Shown here: positions 28,126 through 36,842 of the stretch, piece by piece
Position numbering within the stretch: position 1 is the first letter of the stretch
Layout: each line of letters opens with the position of its first letter
Assembly (NCBI RefSeq): GCF_012641475.1
Contig: NZ_JABAIL010000010.1
Location: 62,001-126,000 of the forward strand
Direction of reading: 5' to 3'
Origin: Flammeovirga agarivorans
GTDB lineage: Bacteria; Bacteroidota; Bacteroidia; Cytophagales; Flammeovirgaceae
DNA length: 64,000 nucleotides
Notes under the pieces: model-generated
What the model saw: only the letters and a program-made list of their open reading frames with translations
Databases searched by the model: none
Told to the model about the DNA's origin: nothing
Translations under genes and position numbers: made by a program

Positions 28126-28138
28126 CAATACTTTTTTA

Positions 28139-30028
28139 TTAATTACTTTGGTTACTATACCACTGTTTAATTGCAATAAAATTGGTCGATTCTCCTACTC
28201 CACCTCTTTGTCTCTGCATTGCCTCATTAGCATTTGCAGCATTAACATTTAGCTCTCTGTTTGGATAAGGAAATCTACTTGGTCTAACCCAATTGGTTAC
28301 GCCACCTCTATGCAATGGTACTTCTTGTATTCCATCTTGTACTACTGATGGGTCTACAAGTGGGTCTGATGGGTATTTAGGCAAATCATAATCTCTATCA
28401 GCTTCAGGAATCACATAGTCTACAATCGATGGTAAATGTGTTCTATTCCATAGAGCAAATGAGTTATAACCATCACCAAGTAATGAAATCCATTGCTCAT
28501 AAACCACCACATCTCTTCTTGCATCATTATCTACTGCTGCATTATATCTTGCAACTGCAGCGGTCACATAATCTGTTACGGCTGCTGTGTGGTCATAATT
28601 TGTATCTGTTTGTCTTTTATACAATTCAACAAACATTGATTCATAATCTGCCCCTGGAAAATCCAGAGAATTATATTTTGACATTGCGAATTCAACAGCT
28701 CTTTGGAATGCACTTGCATCTGCTACTCCATAAGAAGGAATTGTTGATGCTTCAGCGATCATAAACTGAACTTCATCTGCACCAATAACAATACTTGGAG
28801 ATAATTGATTAAAAGTGGCAGGATTCAATCCAGCAAGGGTAATAAACTGCCCATCATTATTAAATTGATAAGGATCCTCATCAGGGGCATCCTCAGCTAA
28901 ATTTTGGTTCACCCAGTAAGCAGCTTGCTGAGCTCCATTTTTTTCAACATTAAAGAAAACTCCTCTATTTCCATCTCCATTATCTCCAAGACGAACACCT
29001 CGATAATGTGCTTTTACAAAAGTACCTTCATCTCCTGCTTTTAAGAAGGGGTTAAAGTTTGTGTATTGAGTTGTATCAGACATTGCTTTGCTAATACCTC
29101 CTGTATAGTCCAAATGAGAAACAACTCTAAACATTCTTGGATCTAGATTGTCTTGCATTGATTTTAAAGCCAACTCTGATAAATAGGTATATGAAAAACC
29201 ACCTACTTGACCTTCAACAGCTATTCCGGTACCATTAACATGCTCACCCCAAGGTCCACCATCAGAAACGTGTCTAACATATACCGCCTCGGACCAATTA
29301 GAAATATATCCACCACTATGGCTATAACCATCATTAAAAACAGTTGCTCCAGTTGATGGATCAGCTTCAGACATCATCAAGCCAATCTTCATTAATAATG
29401 AGTTGGCAAGTTTCACATATTTCGATGGGCCGCTGATTCCTGCATCATAAAGATCGTATGTGATAATATCTCCTGTACTTGCATTACTTAATACATCTCT
29501 GGCAGATTGTAAATCTGAAACCATTGCTTTTAAAGCATCTTCCTGTGCATCATATTTTGGATAATAAACAAACTCTGAAAAACCTTTACCTGCTTCAGAA
29601 TAGGGTATATCTCCATAAATTTGTGTGGCTCTTAATAAGTTTACCACTTTTATGATTGTAAATTGTGCTACTTGCGCCGTTTTACCCTCGTTAGTTAATC
29701 GATCCACAGCATCTGTTATATTTCTAGTTACATCTCCATAGATTAAATCAAAAGTTGGTGATGTATGACTATCATCAATAGCAAAACCCTGACCTGTAGT
29801 ATATAGACAAGCTGTATTTTGAGCTATTGGTCCTGATGTAATAATATTTCCCCTCCATGCTTCGGCTCCATTAGAGAACATCTTTAATTGAGAGAAAGTC
29901 ATTAGGTGTTGTACATCGAGGTTATTTGAAGTCCAAGGATTGGTGTTCATCTCCTCAAACTTTTCGGTACATCCTATCAAAGAAAGAGTAGCGACAGCAG
30001 TACCTAATATATATCTTTTTAAGTTCAT
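28139..30028 (-). CDS. SusD/RagB family surface glycan-binding lipoprotein
   Basis: 629 residues from ATG 30028; a TTG nine bases upstream is less likely. The lipoprotein signal is YILGTAVATLSLIGC. The mature start EKFEEMNTNPWTSNNLD and the helical TPR-like parts (FTIIKVVNLLRATQIYGDIPYSEAG, YVKLANSLLMKIGLM) fit the SusD-like superfamily, closer to the SusD_2 branch. The C-terminus holds REDVV-like and WVRPSRFPYPNRELNVN, the usual end pattern. It would sit as a lid on the SusC partner encoded 17 bases upstream and capture released N-glycans. Confidence 0.93.
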   Translation of the reverse strand: MNLKRYILGTAVATLSLIGCTEKFEEMNTNPWTSNNLDVQHLMTFSQLKMFSNGAEAWRGNIITSGPIAQNTACLYTTGQGFAIDDSHTSPTFDLIYGDVTRNITDAVDRLTNEGKTAQVAQFTIIKVVNLLRATQIYGDIPYSEAGKGFSEFVYYPKYDAQEDALKAMVSDLQSARDVLSNASTGDIITYDLYDAGISGPSKYVKLANSLLMKIGLMMSEADPSTGATVFNDGYSHSGGYISNWSEAVYVRHVSDGGPWGEHVNGTGIAVEGQVGGFSYTYLSELALKSMQDNLDPRMFRVVSHLDYTGGISKAMSDTTQYTNFNPFLKAGDEGTFVKAHYRGVRLGDNGDGNRGVFFNVEKNGAQQAAYWVNQNLAEDAPDEDPYQFNNDGQFITLAGLNPATFNQLSPSIVIGADEVQFMIAEASTIPSYGVADASAFQRAVEFAMSKYNSLDFPGADYESMFVELYKRQTDTNYDHTAAVTDYVTAAVARYNAAVDNDARRDVVVYEQWISLLGDGYNSFALWNRTHLPSIVDYVIPEADRDYDLPKYPSDPLVDPSVVQDGIQEVPLHRGGVTNWVRPSRFPYPNRELNVNAANANEAMQRQRGGVGESTNFIAIKQWYSNQSN

Positions 30029-30045
30029 TTTAATCAAATTTGAGA

Positions 30046-33000
30046 TTAGAAGTTAGCACTTAATTTCACTCCATAAGTTCTTGGAATTGTAAGGTTTGAC
30101 ACCTCAATACCCTGTCCATTTCTTGATGTAAATGAGCTTTCAGGGTCAATATTATCTGTATTTTTCCACAGATAAACCAAGTTAAACGCATGTCCTGTAA
30201 TAGAAAGGTTTCGAATAGGAGTGTTACCGATAAGATTATCAGAGAATTTATAAGTAAGAGTAATCTCTCTTAGTTTAATAAATGATGCATCATAAATAAA
30301 GAACTCGCTAATTCCTGCAATTGATGGATAATAAAGTTCAGGATCTACTGAATTTGTATAAGGTGTAGAAGTACCTTGATCATCAACATTTACTAGATTA
30401 CCTGGATTCCAACCTGCTCCACTATAATAATCATCTCTTCCTGTTAGAGTTTCTTCATGCTTACCTAATGAATACATTGAAGCTTCAGTGTTAGAGTAAA
30501 TATCACCACCGAATTTACCATCAATTAGGAAAGAGAAAGATAGATTTTTATAATTTAAAGTATTTCTCCAACCTGCCATCCAAGGTTGAACTCCATTACC
30601 AATAATATGATTACCATCTTGCTTTTGGACTCTTCCGGCATCATCAACTACTAAATTACCATCAGCATCTCGTAGGGCTTTAGAACCTACAATAGCACCA
30701 TATGGCTGCCCTGGAATTGCCTGTACTGATACTCCCCCAATACTAATCAATTGGAAGAAATCAACACCTTCTGTCAAAGAGACTACTTCATTTTGATTGT
30801 AAGCAGCGTTAATATTCATCTCCCAAGAGAAGTCATCCTTTTGAATTGGTGTATAGTTGAACATAAACTCCCAACCACTATTATCAATCTGACCCGCATT
30901 AATAATTGCTCGTTCATAACCAGAACCTTTAGAGATATCAACCCCTAGAATCTGATCCACTGCAGATGATTTATAGTATGCTACATCAAAACCAAAACGG
31001 TCTTCAAAAAATCTTAGGTCTAAACCTATTTCATACGATGTTTGTATTGATGGCTTCAATGTTCTATTTGGAATATTATTCCCCTCTACTCTACCTATAT
31101 TAATTCCATTATGGTTCCAGTTATCCAATGAATACTGAAGTGCCAAGCTATACGGATCAGTATCAGACCCAACTTGCGCCCATGATGCTCTTAGTTTACC
31201 AAATGACATCCAATCTGGAGTATCCCAGTCCATATCTGAGAAAATCCAAGAAGCACTTACTGATGGATAGAAAAATGAATTATTATTGATAGGAAGTGTA
31301 GATGACCAGTCATTTCTAGCAGAGACATCTAGGAATAAATAACCTTTGTAACCAATAGATGCTGTACCATAGATGGAAGCGATTGCTCTTTCATATGTCG
31401 AATAATCTGAAAACAGTTGAGAACCTGCTTTTGGATTTTGGAAATCAACAGAGTTAAAGTTTGATGAACCTACATCTGAATATTGTCTTATATCATGCAT
31501 GTATGATCCTCCAAAATTGGCTGTAATATCAAAATTATTGACTTGCTTATTGAACATCAATAAGAAATCTGAATTGTTCTCCATTGAAAGGTTTGTTCTC
31601 TGAAATGCTCTACCTTGTTCGTAGAAAGGTGTATACAATGGCTGTAAAACATCTTGACGTAAAGCATTGTAATCAACCCCTGTTCTAGCTAATAGCTTTA
31701 GATAATCCGTGAACTCGAAAGTTAAGCTCACCATACCCGTCACTCTATTCAACTCATCTTGATTGACTACCTCATTCATAGTCCAATAAGGGTTGGTCTC
31801 TTTATCGTTGTAACCTTTTGGTCTTCCATCTACCGTTTTATAATCTTTCAACCAATTATGATCAATCGTAGTAGGCAAGGCCACCATCATTCCCATATAG
31901 TTGTTCACAGAATTACCCATTTCCATTCTGTTGAATGCTTTCTGGTTGACATAGGTAATTTTTGAGTCTAATGATAAAATCTTTAATAATTTAGTAGAAC
32001 CTCTTAGGTTAAACGTATTTCTTTTGTACGTTGAGTTATCCACCATCCCTTTATTATCCATATTGGAATACGAAAAACGGATGTTTGAATTTTCATTGGC
32101 CCTATATATACCGACATTGGTATTCCAAGTCACACCAGTTTTAAAGAAATCTCTATAATTATCAAAAGCCGAAACTACTCTTTCTACCCCATCATAATAA
32201 GCTGAAGAACGCTGTCCTGTGATTTTAGGACCCCACATTGAAGTTTGAGCTTTAGGGTTAGTAGGCTCGTTACCTAATGTACCCATCGCATATTGTTTTT
32301 GATCTTTTGGTGTGATACCCACCATATCAAAAGTAACACCTGTATTAAAATCTAAACCTGCTCGGTCACTTCCTTTACCGGATTTTGTAGTAATAAGTAC
32401 TACACCATTGATCGCTCTCGATCCGTAAAGTGCTGTGGCTGAACCTCCTTTCAACACTGACATTGATTCGATGTCTTCAGGATTTATCGATGAAAGTCCA
32501 TCACCAGTATTTACATCTCCATTGTCTGCACTATCACCACCATCTTTTAATGTTTCATTGGATATCGGTACACCATCAACAACATATAAAGGTTGGTTAT
32601 TCCCGCTCAAGACTGCATTACCACGGATGACCACCCTAGAGGATGTCCCCGCTCCAGATACTGGAGCAACCTGTACACCGGCTACTTTTCCAGAAAGAGA
32701 GTTCATTACATTTGAAGTAGATCCAGCATCACCTAATTGTTCAGAATCAACTTCTGACATGGCATATCCTAATGATCTTTCCGATCGTTCGATACCTAAT
32801 GCCGTCACAACAACCTCTTCTAATTCTTCAGCATCAACATCTAATTTTACTGAAATATTGGTAGAGTTTGTGACATCCACTTCTTTAGAAGCATATCCAA
32901 TAAATGAGAAAACCAACGCATTTTGTCCGTCTTCTAAATTAATATTGAAATTACCATCTAAATCTGTAACTGTACCTGAAGAAGTTCCTTTAATTAGTAC

Positions 33001-33129
33001 ATTCACTCCTGGAAGAGGAGCATCGTCTGTAGCATCTTTCACAGTACCCGATACTGTTCGGCCCTGTGCATAAATGTTATTAAGCATTAGAAAGAGAGCA
33101 CTTAATAACAAGAGTAAGTGTTTTTTCAT
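30046..33129 (-). CDS. SusC/RagA family TonB-dependent outer-membrane transporter
   Basis: 1027 residues from ATG 33129, which starts a proper signal peptide (MKKHLLLLLSALFLMLN, cleaved near IYAQG). A TTG at 33192 is too far upstream. Then come the carboxypeptidase-regulatory-like domain (about 25-100; VSGTVKDATDDAPLPGVNVLIKG), a TonB box region EELEEVVVTALG, the plug with NPEDIESMSVLKGGSATALYG, and a large barrel ending YGVKLSANF. With SusD it should import oligosaccharides over the outer membrane. No ECF sigma factor, anti-sigma factor or hybrid two-component sensor lies beside it, so control probably differs from those PUL types. Confidence 0.95.
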   Translation of the reverse strand: MKKHLLLLLSALFLMLNNIYAQGRTVSGTVKDATDDAPLPGVNVLIKGTSSGTVTDLDGNFNINLEDGQNALVFSFIGYASKEVDVTNSTNISVKLDVDAEELEEVVVTALGIERSERSLGYAMSEVDSEQLGDAGSTSNVMNSLSGKVAGVQVAPVSGAGTSSRVVIRGNAVLSGNNQPLYVVDGVPISNETLKDGGDSADNGDVNTGDGLSSINPEDIESMSVLKGGSATALYGSRAINGVVLITTKSGKGSDRAGLDFNTGVTFDMVGITPKDQKQYAMGTLGNEPTNPKAQTSMWGPKITGQRSSAYYDGVERVVSAFDNYRDFFKTGVTWNTNVGIYRANENSNIRFSYSNMDNKGMVDNSTYKRNTFNLRGSTKLLKILSLDSKITYVNQKAFNRMEMGNSVNNYMGMMVALPTTIDHNWLKDYKTVDGRPKGYNDKETNPYWTMNEVVNQDELNRVTGMVSLTFEFTDYLKLLARTGVDYNALRQDVLQPLYTPFYEQGRAFQRTNLSMENNSDFLLMFNKQVNNFDITANFGGSYMHDIRQYSDVGSSNFNSVDFQNPKAGSQLFSDYSTYERAIASIYGTASIGYKGYLFLDVSARNDWSSTLPINNNSFFYPSVSASWIFSDMDWDTPDWMSFGKLRASWAQVGSDTDPYSLALQYSLDNWNHNGINIGRVEGNNIPNRTLKPSIQTSYEIGLDLRFFEDRFGFDVAYYKSSAVDQILGVDISKGSGYERAIINAGQIDNSGWEFMFNYTPIQKDDFSWEMNINAAYNQNEVVSLTEGVDFFQLISIGGVSVQAIPGQPYGAIVGSKALRDADGNLVVDDAGRVQKQDGNHIIGNGVQPWMAGWRNTLNYKNLSFSFLIDGKFGGDIYSNTEASMYSLGKHEETLTGRDDYYSGAGWNPGNLVNVDDQGTSTPYTNSVDPELYYPSIAGISEFFIYDASFIKLREITLTYKFSDNLIGNTPIRNLSITGHAFNLVYLWKNTDNIDPESSFTSRNGQGIEVSNLTIPRTYGVKLSANF

Positions 33130-33490
33130 GATGTAGAAAAATGAATAGTTTTTGGATTTTGAAAAACTTTTTAACCCAGATAAGAACAACAATTAATATT
33201 GTATGACTCAAATGGTTATTGGCATCCTCAAATCAATGGTTATTACCAGTTCCAACAAAAGAGATAGTAAAGTTTATTTAATAGACAGAGGAACCAACTG
33301 AATGACGAGAAAGATCTATAGTTTCATTTTTGAGTTTTCACCTAGTTACAGGCTTTTATTCTTAAAATGGCTTTATTTAATATAATATCAATACCTATTC
33401 AAATAGGTGTAAGTGAAATAAATTATATGTTATACGATAATAATTTTTGGGTTAGATAATTTAATTTGGTAACTAATATAGCCTTTTTTC
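33130..33490. other. Long leader region of susC
   Basis: 361 bases between deoR and susC. It holds a perfect 7-7 palindrome at 33393-33408 and two copies of AATGGTTATT (33211-33220 and 33235-33244, 24 bases apart). I see no exact TAnnTTTG box on the minus strand and no copy of the CACGCA operator. Confidence 0.5.
33393..33408. promoter_or_regulatory. Palindrome upstream of susC, possible operator
   Basis: ACCTATT at 33393-33399 and AATAGGT at 33402-33408 form a perfect inverted repeat around two bases. No T-run follows, so an operator is more likely than a terminator. Confidence 0.4.
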
Positions 33491-34279
33491 TTAAATAATT
33501 TCCATTCCTAAGTCCTTAAATGGTTTTAATATTGGTTCGTTGGTATCTAATTCTGTAATAAGTACATTTACTTTATCTACAGAAACACATAAAAATGGTT
33601 GTGCAGTGTTTAATTTATCAGAAGTAGCCACTGAAACTACTTTGTTTGCCGCCTTGCTCATTGCATTTTTCACTTCCACCTCTTCTCTATCGATATCCGT
33701 AATTCCTCTTGAAGTATCTAAACTACGGGTACCTAAAAAGCACACATCTGCTTTAATTTCTTTCAACTCATTCATCACAGAATAGCCTACAGTAACTAAT
33801 GCGTTTGGTAAGATTTTACCACCTAAGAAATAGACATCAACAAATCGGTGCCCTACCAATGAGGATGCAATAGGAAGACAATTGGTGATAATGGTTCCTT
33901 TAAAATCTTTCGGTAATTTTTTTACTAACTCTAGGTTAGTCGTACCGCCATCAATAAGAATCACAAAATCATCGTTAAGCATTGAGATTGCTTTTTCAGC
34001 AATGATTTCCTTTTTTGCTTTACTGTACACCTCACGGTCCTCATAGCTAAAAGGAATATAAGAAGAAACCTCAGAATGTTCTTCCAAGTTAATTTCATTT
34101 TGATGCTTCACAGCACCACCATGAACTCTACGAATTGAGCCAAGATCTGATAATTCTCTCAAATCTCTACGAACAGTATCCTCAGAAACATTTAAACGTT
34201 GACTAAGCTCAGATGAAAGTACTTTGTTATTCTTTCTGATCTCTGCCAAGATATATTGATGTCTCTCTTCTTTTAACAT
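33491..34279 (-). CDS. DeoR family transcriptional regulator
   Basis: 262 residues. The N-terminal winged helix-turn-helix (about 5-58) reads LSSELSQRLNVSEDTVRRDL followed by SDLGSIRRVHGGAV, a clear DeoR signature. The C-terminal DeoRC sugar-phosphate sensing domain includes EKAISMLNDDFVILIDGGTTNLEL, the phosphate-binding pattern, and KADVCFLGTRSLD. DeoR proteins usually repress sugar operons and are released by a phosphosugar. It is upstream of susC on the same strand, and its own promoter spacer is filled by CACGCA repeats, suggesting autoregulation. Confidence 0.95.
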   Translation of the reverse strand: MLKEERHQYILAEIRKNNKVLSSELSQRLNVSEDTVRRDLRELSDLGSIRRVHGGAVKHQNEINLEEHSEVSSYIPFSYEDREVYSKAKKEIIAEKAISMLNDDFVILIDGGTTNLELVKKLPKDFKGTIITNCLPIASSLVGHRFVDVYFLGGKILPNALVTVGYSVMNELKEIKADVCFLGTRSLDTSRGITDIDREEVEVKNAMSKAANKVVSVATSDKLNTAQPFLCVSVDKVNVLITELDTNEPILKPFKDLGMEII

Positions 34280-34321
34280 AATGATTTAAAATTAATATGT
34301 GATATGTTCTATGCTCTTTAA

Positions 34322-34352
34322 CAAACATACACGAACACGCACAAACACGCAA
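34322..34352 (-). promoter_or_regulatory. deoR promoter with putative operator in the spacer
   Basis: On the minus strand: TTG at 34352-34350, 20-base spacer, TATGTTTG at 34329-34322 (exact -7). The spacer holds CACGAA at 34330 and CACGCA at 34336 and 34346 (plus-strand reading), the same repeat as at the GH92 promoter. A protein bound here would block RNA polymerase. Confidence 0.65.
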
Positions 34353-34436
34353 AAATTCAATATCTAAATTTACGAACAAATGCTAACGATTGAAACATTT
34401 ATTATTTTCTTTATATTTCCTTAGATATGTCCAACA

Positions 34437-34472
34437 AAAAAGCCTTAAACGATATTTCATTTAAGGCTTTTT
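34437..34472 (-). terminator. Intrinsic terminator after ispH
   Basis: Perfect 13-bp stem (34437-34449 with 34460-34472) with a T-run on the minus strand. Confidence 0.85.
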
Positions 34473-34490
34473 GCTGAAGTCTATGAGAGT

Positions 34491-35384
34491 TTATGCAGAT
34501 GCATGCACATTTTCCTCCAAATATGTTTTCACCTGTTCCATTAGCCACATTGGTGTAGAAGTTGCTCCAGAGATACCTACATTATCCTCAGGATTGATCC
34601 ATGATAAGTCGATTTCATCTTCGTTTTCTACAAAGTAGCTTCTTGGGTTGTGTTTTAGACAAACGTTATACAATGCTCTACCATTTGAAGATTTTTTACC
34701 ACTAACAAAAATGATCACATCATTCTCTCCAGAGAACTTAACCATCTGCGGTTCTCTGTTGGATACTTGTCTACAAATACTATCGTTCGCATTGAACTCG
34801 TCTTTATGTTTCTCTTCCCCTTGAGCTGCATCAATTCTTTTTTCAATTTCAGCCTTCAGTTCATAAAAACCTTTCGTACTTTTTGTTGTCTGAGAAAATA
34901 GAGTTACGGGTTTATTAAAGTCCACTTTCTCTAAATCCTCAATTGAAGATACAATAATACAATTATCACCTGTTTGACCTGTCAAACCAATCACCTCAGC
35001 ATGACCTGGCTTTCCATAGATTACTAACTGCCCTTCTTGTTCTTCTGATTTATCATAAGCATTCTTTACTCTGTTCTGTAGTTTTAAAACAACAGGGCAA
35101 GATGCATCAATTAATTCGATATTATTTTCAATAGCGATTCTATACGTTTCTGGTGGCTCGCCATGAGCTCTGATTAAGACTTTACAATCACGTAAATCTT
35201 TAAGATCTTCTTTATCGATAACAATCAGACCTTTTTCTCTTAACCTTTTTACTTCCATGCTATTATGAACGATATCACCCAAACAATATAACTTGCCTGA
35301 CTCGTCCATCTCCTCTTCTGCCATTTGAATAGCAAACTCAACCCCAAAGCAATATCCAGATTTCTGATCGATTGTAACTTCCAT
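34491..35384 (-). CDS. ispH: 4-hydroxy-3-methylbut-2-enyl diphosphate reductase
   Basis: 297 residues. It has the three iron-sulfur cysteines of IspH: KSGYCFGVEFAIQ (Cys12), DASCPVV and NDSICRQVSNRE. Substrate-binding residues are also present in IRAHGEPPETY, KPGHAEVIGLTGQ, SSNGRALYNVC and GISGATSTP. The enzyme makes isopentenyl and dimethylallyl diphosphate in the last step of the MEP pathway. ispF, another MEP gene, is also in this window at 46.9 kb but is transcribed separately. It has a clean promoter and terminator, so it is monocistronic. Confidence 0.97.
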   Translation of the reverse strand: MEVTIDQKSGYCFGVEFAIQMAEEEMDESGKLYCLGDIVHNSMEVKRLREKGLIVIDKEDLKDLRDCKVLIRAHGEPPETYRIAIENNIELIDASCPVVLKLQNRVKNAYDKSEEQEGQLVIYGKPGHAEVIGLTGQTGDNCIIVSSIEDLEKVDFNKPVTLFSQTTKSTKGFYELKAEIEKRIDAAQGEEKHKDEFNANDSICRQVSNREPQMVKFSGENDVIIFVSGKKSSNGRALYNVCLKHNPRSYFVENEDEIDLSWINPEDNVGISGATSTPMWLMEQVKTYLEENVHASA

Positions 35385-35419
35385 TATTTTTTAGTGCGTT
35401 TGGTATTTTTAATACAATA

Positions 35420-35451
35420 CAAAAGTACATTTTATTATGAAAATGTAGCAA
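35420..35451 (-). promoter_or_regulatory. ispH promoter
   Basis: On the minus strand TTG (35451-35449), 21-base spacer, TACTTTTG (35427-35420). This is the best complete Bacteroidetes-type promoter in the window. Confidence 0.65.
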
Positions 35452-35486
35452 CAGTATATACTACAACATTTGCCTATATATAATTG

Positions 35487-35888
35487 TTATATCTCTTTTT
35501 TAGCAAATTGGTCTATTTTCTTAAGATCCCCCCTATTTACCTCTTTTAATTCATAAGAATTAGGAGCCAAAACATGTACTAAATATTCCATTGCTTTTTC
35601 TGGAAATGCCGTATCACCACAGGTATAAAAATCTACAGACACAAAATTATGTTCTGGCCATGTATGTACAGCAAAATGACTTTCCTGAATTACAACAACT
35701 CCTGAAACACCATGAGGGGAAAAATGATGAAAAACAGATTGTACAATGGTAGTATTAGCCGTAATCGCTGCCGCCTCCATAATCTCCTTCATTTTCTGAG
35801 GATCATTTAAAGCATCATGGTCACATGAATACAATTCACCTAAAAGTTGTTTCCCTAGAAAAATTTCCTCTCCTTTATAAAAACTCAT
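35487..35888 (-). CDS. speD: S-adenosylmethionine decarboxylase proenzyme
   Basis: 133 residues from ATG 35888. The frame remains open upstream to 36083 but that part overlaps the divergent dipeptidase gene and has no homology. The self-cleavage site is Glu69-Ser70 in VIQESHFAVHTWPEH, where Ser70 becomes the pyruvoyl group. FYTCGDTAFP supplies the catalytic Cys. Length and motifs fit the short prokaryotic class 1b enzymes that provide aminopropyl groups for spermidine. No spermidine synthase is adjacent. Confidence 0.95.
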   Translation of the reverse strand: MSFYKGEEIFLGKQLLGELYSCDHDALNDPQKMKEIMEAAAITANTTIVQSVFHHFSPHGVSGVVVIQESHFAVHTWPEHNFVSVDFYTCGDTAFPEKAMEYLVHVLAPNSYELKEVNRGDLKKIDQFAKKEI

Positions 35889-35913
35889 ATAACAATAAAC
35901 AAAAATTGTCTGT

Positions 35914-36660
35914 ATGTTCAGATATCTTCTACTTTTATTTGTCTTCGGGATTTTTAGCTGTTCTACCTCATCAAGTTCTGAGATCAATTTAGTTAAAACA
36001 GAAACCCTCCAAGCTCCAACTTTAAACAAAAGCATCGATAATATTATACACGCTATAGTTGATAAAAAGTTGGCACAAAGCAAATATCTTAAAGAGATTC
36101 AACCTTGGCCTGACTCTTCGTTTGTAGAATTAGACCGATTGGACAGCCTTTTTGTACTTGATATTCGATATGCAACAACTAATAACTTCACTAAAACAGT
36201 ATTGTATGATTGCCCAAAAGCAATGCTTCGTAAAGTGGTCGCCTTACAATTAGTAAAGGTACAACAAGAACTCATTAAAAAAGGTTATAGAATTAAATTA
36301 TTTGATTGCTACCGACCTTTATCTGTACAATGGAAAATGTGGAAAGTATATCCAGATAGAAGATATGTAGCAGACCCAAGAATTGGATCATGGCACAACA
36401 GAGGTCTTGCTGTTGACTTAACGCTTTGTGATCTTGATGGCAACCAAATCGAAATGGGTACACCCTACGATTACTTTGGCAAGGAAGCGTGGCCTGCTTA
36501 CGAAAATTTATCTAAAGATGTATTACATCACAGAAAATTATTAGCTAAAACTATGTGGAAGTATGGATTTGGCCCTACAAGTACTGAATGGTGGCATTAT
36601 TCTTACCAATCCGTTCGTTTTGGTGTCTCTAATTTTCCTTTTAGCTGTCAAAAAAATTAA
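35914..36660 (+). CDS. D-alanyl-D-alanine dipeptidase (VanX/DdpX-like), lipoprotein
   Basis: 248 residues with lipobox FGIFSC. The M15D zinc-peptidase residues are all present: His161 and Asp168 in SWHNRGLAVDLTL, Glu225 and His228 in TEWWHYSY, and the preceding DCYRPLSVQWKMW. Family members split D-Ala-D-Ala. As a periplasmic lipoprotein without vanA or vanH nearby it more likely recycles cell-wall dipeptide than confers glycopeptide resistance. It diverges from speD with only 25 bases between start codons, so each promoter must lie in or next to the other gene. Confidence 0.93.
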   Translation: MFRYLLLLFVFGIFSCSTSSSSEINLVKTETLQAPTLNKSIDNIIHAIVDKKLAQSKYLKEIQPWPDSSFVELDRLDSLFVLDIRYATTNNFTKTVLYDCPKAMLRKVVALQLVKVQQELIKKGYRIKLFDCYRPLSVQWKMWKVYPDRRYVADPRIGSWHNRGLAVDLTLCDLDGNQIEMGTPYDYFGKEAWPAYENLSKDVLHHRKLLAKTMWKYGFGPTSTEWWHYSYQSVRFGVSNFPFSCQKN

Positions 36661-36842
36661 ATTTCACTTAAAAAATTACTGTAAGATACTTATTAACAAA
36701 GTTTTACCCTATATTGAAATTATGATTTATGGACATCATTGATGGCCTTGAATTACAAATCCATTTAATCGAAATTTTAATATGTTTATTCTAGTAACGT
36801 AACTGATTTGTATTAATCTAAGTGATGGATTTAACGTCCTAA

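Noticed and set aside
32435-33073. A 212-codon open frame antisense to the start of susC
   Set aside because: It lies entirely over the conserved signal, regulatory domain and plug of SusC, and its product is low-complexity without any known motif. It is a by-product of codon use on the other strand.
33440-33460. Possible fourth copy of the small RNA core (TTTTTGGGTTA)
   Set aside because: Only 11 bases match. The rest of the core, the promoter boxes and the terminator are absent, so chance in AT-rich sequence is sufficient.
35889-36083. 65-residue N-terminal extension of SpeD
   Set aside because: It overlaps the divergent dipeptidase gene. The family starts at the internal ATG 35888, which gives normal length.
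35914-36660. VanX-like gene as part of a vancomycin resistance cluster
   Set aside because: No ligase, dehydrogenase or two-component pair is near. A lone lipoprotein M15D peptidase fits wall recycling better.
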